Source of the DNA: Eubacteriales bacterium | Lineage (GTDB): Bacteria; Bacillota; Clostridia; Peptostreptococcales; Anaerovoracaceae | Direction: 5' to 3' | Assembly (NCBI GenBank): GCA_028702415.1 | Contig: JAQVOT010000060.1 | Coordinates: forward strand, 1 to 6,794 | DNA: 6,794 bases | Part shown: one piece after another, positions 6,541 to 6,794 of the stretch | Numbering within the stretch: the stretch's first letter is position 1 | Layout: every line of letters starts with the position of its first letter | Made by a program: the position numbers and the translations under genes | The notes under the pieces: generated by a model | The model's input: only the letters and a program-made list of their open reading frames with translations | Databases searched by the model: none | Told to the model about the DNA's origin: nothing

Positions 6541-6589
6541 GTGAAAGGTTAAATTCACTATTTTAAATCAAAAATATGAAATTACTTTT
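6541..6589 (-). repeat. Right terminal inverted repeat region of the IS30 relic
   Basis: Reading inward on the - strand, AAAAGTAATTTCA (6589-6577) is followed 18 nt later by GTGAA-N8-TTCACAA (from 6558). This is the same arrangement as the left end at 5886-5939. Confidence 0.55.
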
Positions 6590-6609
6590 GCATTTAACAA
6601 CAGAATCGG

Positions 6610-6634
6610 AGGCACTCGAAAGAGAGCCTTTTTT
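6610..6634 (+). terminator. Rho-independent terminator with GAAA loop
   Basis: AGGC (6610-6613) pairs with GCCT (6626-6629) and CTC (6615-6617) with GAG (6622-6624), with one A-A mismatch and a GAAA tetraloop (6618-6621); TTTTTT follows. No + strand gene lies directly upstream. It may be the original terminator of the SGNH gene, now separated from it by the IS30 relic. Confidence 0.72.
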
Positions 6635-6636
6635 AT

Positions 6637-6665
6637 TGGACACATATATGTAGTTTTGCTATAAT
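6637..6665 (+). promoter_or_regulatory. Sigma-A-type promoter upstream of the hairpin RNA
   Basis: TGGACA (6637-6642, five of six consensus bases) and a perfect TATAAT (6660-6665) are separated by 17 nt. Transcription would start near 6672. It lies directly after the terminator at 6610-6634, as expected at a transcription-unit boundary. Confidence 0.65.
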
Positions 6666-6671
6666 GACCCT

Positions 6672-6752
6672 ATATCCTGTCTTTGACAGTTCGAAGAGCA
6701 TAAAACTCCGCTAACCCTTGGAAAATAAGGGAAGCGGAGTTTGCTATTTTTT
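6672..6752 (+). ncRNA. Predicted short RNA or terminated leader (about 80 nt)
   Basis: The promoter at 6637-6665 and the strong terminator ending at 6752 bracket about 80 nt with no credible + strand reading frame. The predicted RNA has a 5' hairpin, CTGTC (6677-6681) with GACAG (6685-6689) around a TTT loop. A short single-stranded linker follows, then the large terminator stem. No known RNA family was recognised. It may instead be the 5' leader of a gene to the right, with the hairpin as an attenuator. The boundaries are inferred, not observed. Confidence 0.4.
6703..6752 (+). terminator. Strong long-stem terminator
   Basis: AAACTCCGCT (6703-6712) pairs perfectly with AGCGGAGTTT (6733-6742). 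An inner stem CCCTT (6715-6719) with AAGGG (6727-6731) closes a 7-nt loop, with a small AA/A internal bulge between. A six-T run follows at 6747-6752. On the - strand the stem ends in TTTTAT, so it might also stop a gene converging from the right, less efficiently. Confidence 0.75.
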
Positions 6753-6794
6753 CGTGAAATGCGTAACCAGTTATAATCCTTTGGATCGTCTAAG

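Larger units (their letters stand above)
5886..6589 (-). mobile_element. Decayed IS30-family insertion sequence (about 0.7 kb)
   Basis: The element is inferred from two things: a broken IS30-type transposase on the - strand (6070-6470) and matching terminal inverted repeats. Each end reads inward as AAAAGTAAYTTCA, then 21 or 18 nt, then GTGAA-N8-TTCACAA (left from 5886 on +, right from 6589 on -). IS30 elements are usually about 1.0-1.3 kb, so internal sequence has been lost, including the part that would encode the DNGSEF-type motif and the final catalytic Glu. No target duplication is recognisable beside the repeats. It lies between the SGNH gene and a terminator at 6610. The exact ends are approximate. 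Confidence 0.55.

Noticed and set aside
6772..6777. TATAAT near the right edge as a promoter
   Set aside because: No convincing -35 at proper spacing, and the window ends before any gene could be seen.
6672..6794. - strand open frames running through the terminator at the right end
   Set aside because: They read through a palindromic terminator stem, have no start within the window, and cannot be told from chance.
5829..6794. CRISPR array
   Set aside because: The short repeats here are not regularly spaced and have no common 25-40 nt unit.

Overview
The window looks like chromosomal DNA of a Gram-positive anaerobe of the Bacillota, probably class Clostridia. This rests on the AGGAGG-type ribosome sites, the set of wall genes, and an LCP protein with a single membrane anchor; no species can be named from the sequence alone. 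Positions 1 to about 4650 have a fairly balanced base composition. From about 4660 onward the DNA becomes markedly AT-rich.

Positions 2-4651 hold four tightly spaced genes on the + strand: a phosphoglucomutase-type phospho-sugar mutase (5' end cut by the window edge), an LCP-family (LytR-CpsA-Psr) wall-polymer ligase, D-alanine--D-alanine ligase (Ddl) and a small GtrA-family membrane protein. Gaps are 61, 10 and 28 nt, no internal terminator was seen, and the ddl ribosome site overlaps the LCP stop codon. This reads as a cell-envelope operon: sugar-phosphate supply, attachment of anionic polymers to peptidoglycan, the D-Ala-D-Ala dipeptide, and probably lipid-linked sugar handling. An AT-rich hairpin terminator closes it at 4661-4689.

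Positions 4690-5828 hold an AT-rich gene with its own -10 box. It encodes a membrane-anchored SGNH-hydrolase-like protein, resembling the DltD/AlgX-type partners of MBOAT acyltransferases. No MBOAT gene is in the window, and the expected catalytic Asp appears to be Asn.

Positions 5829-6794 have no intact gene. Most of this stretch (about 5886-6589) is interpreted as a decayed IS30-family insertion sequence. A broken transposase on the - strand begins with the IS30-like motif MKGAHLTLEDR and keeps pieces of the catalytic domain, and the two ends carry matching diverged inverted repeats. Right of it lie a + strand terminator (6610-6634), a good sigma-A-type promoter (6637-6665) and, about 80 nt further on, a strong hairpin terminator (6703-6752). 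Together these predict a short transcript, either a small RNA or a terminated leader of a gene beyond the window.

No wholly new multi-gene system was found. The items most worth checking are the predicted short RNA, the orphan SGNH protein with its altered dyad, and the IS30 relic with a possible start-codon-masking hairpin.
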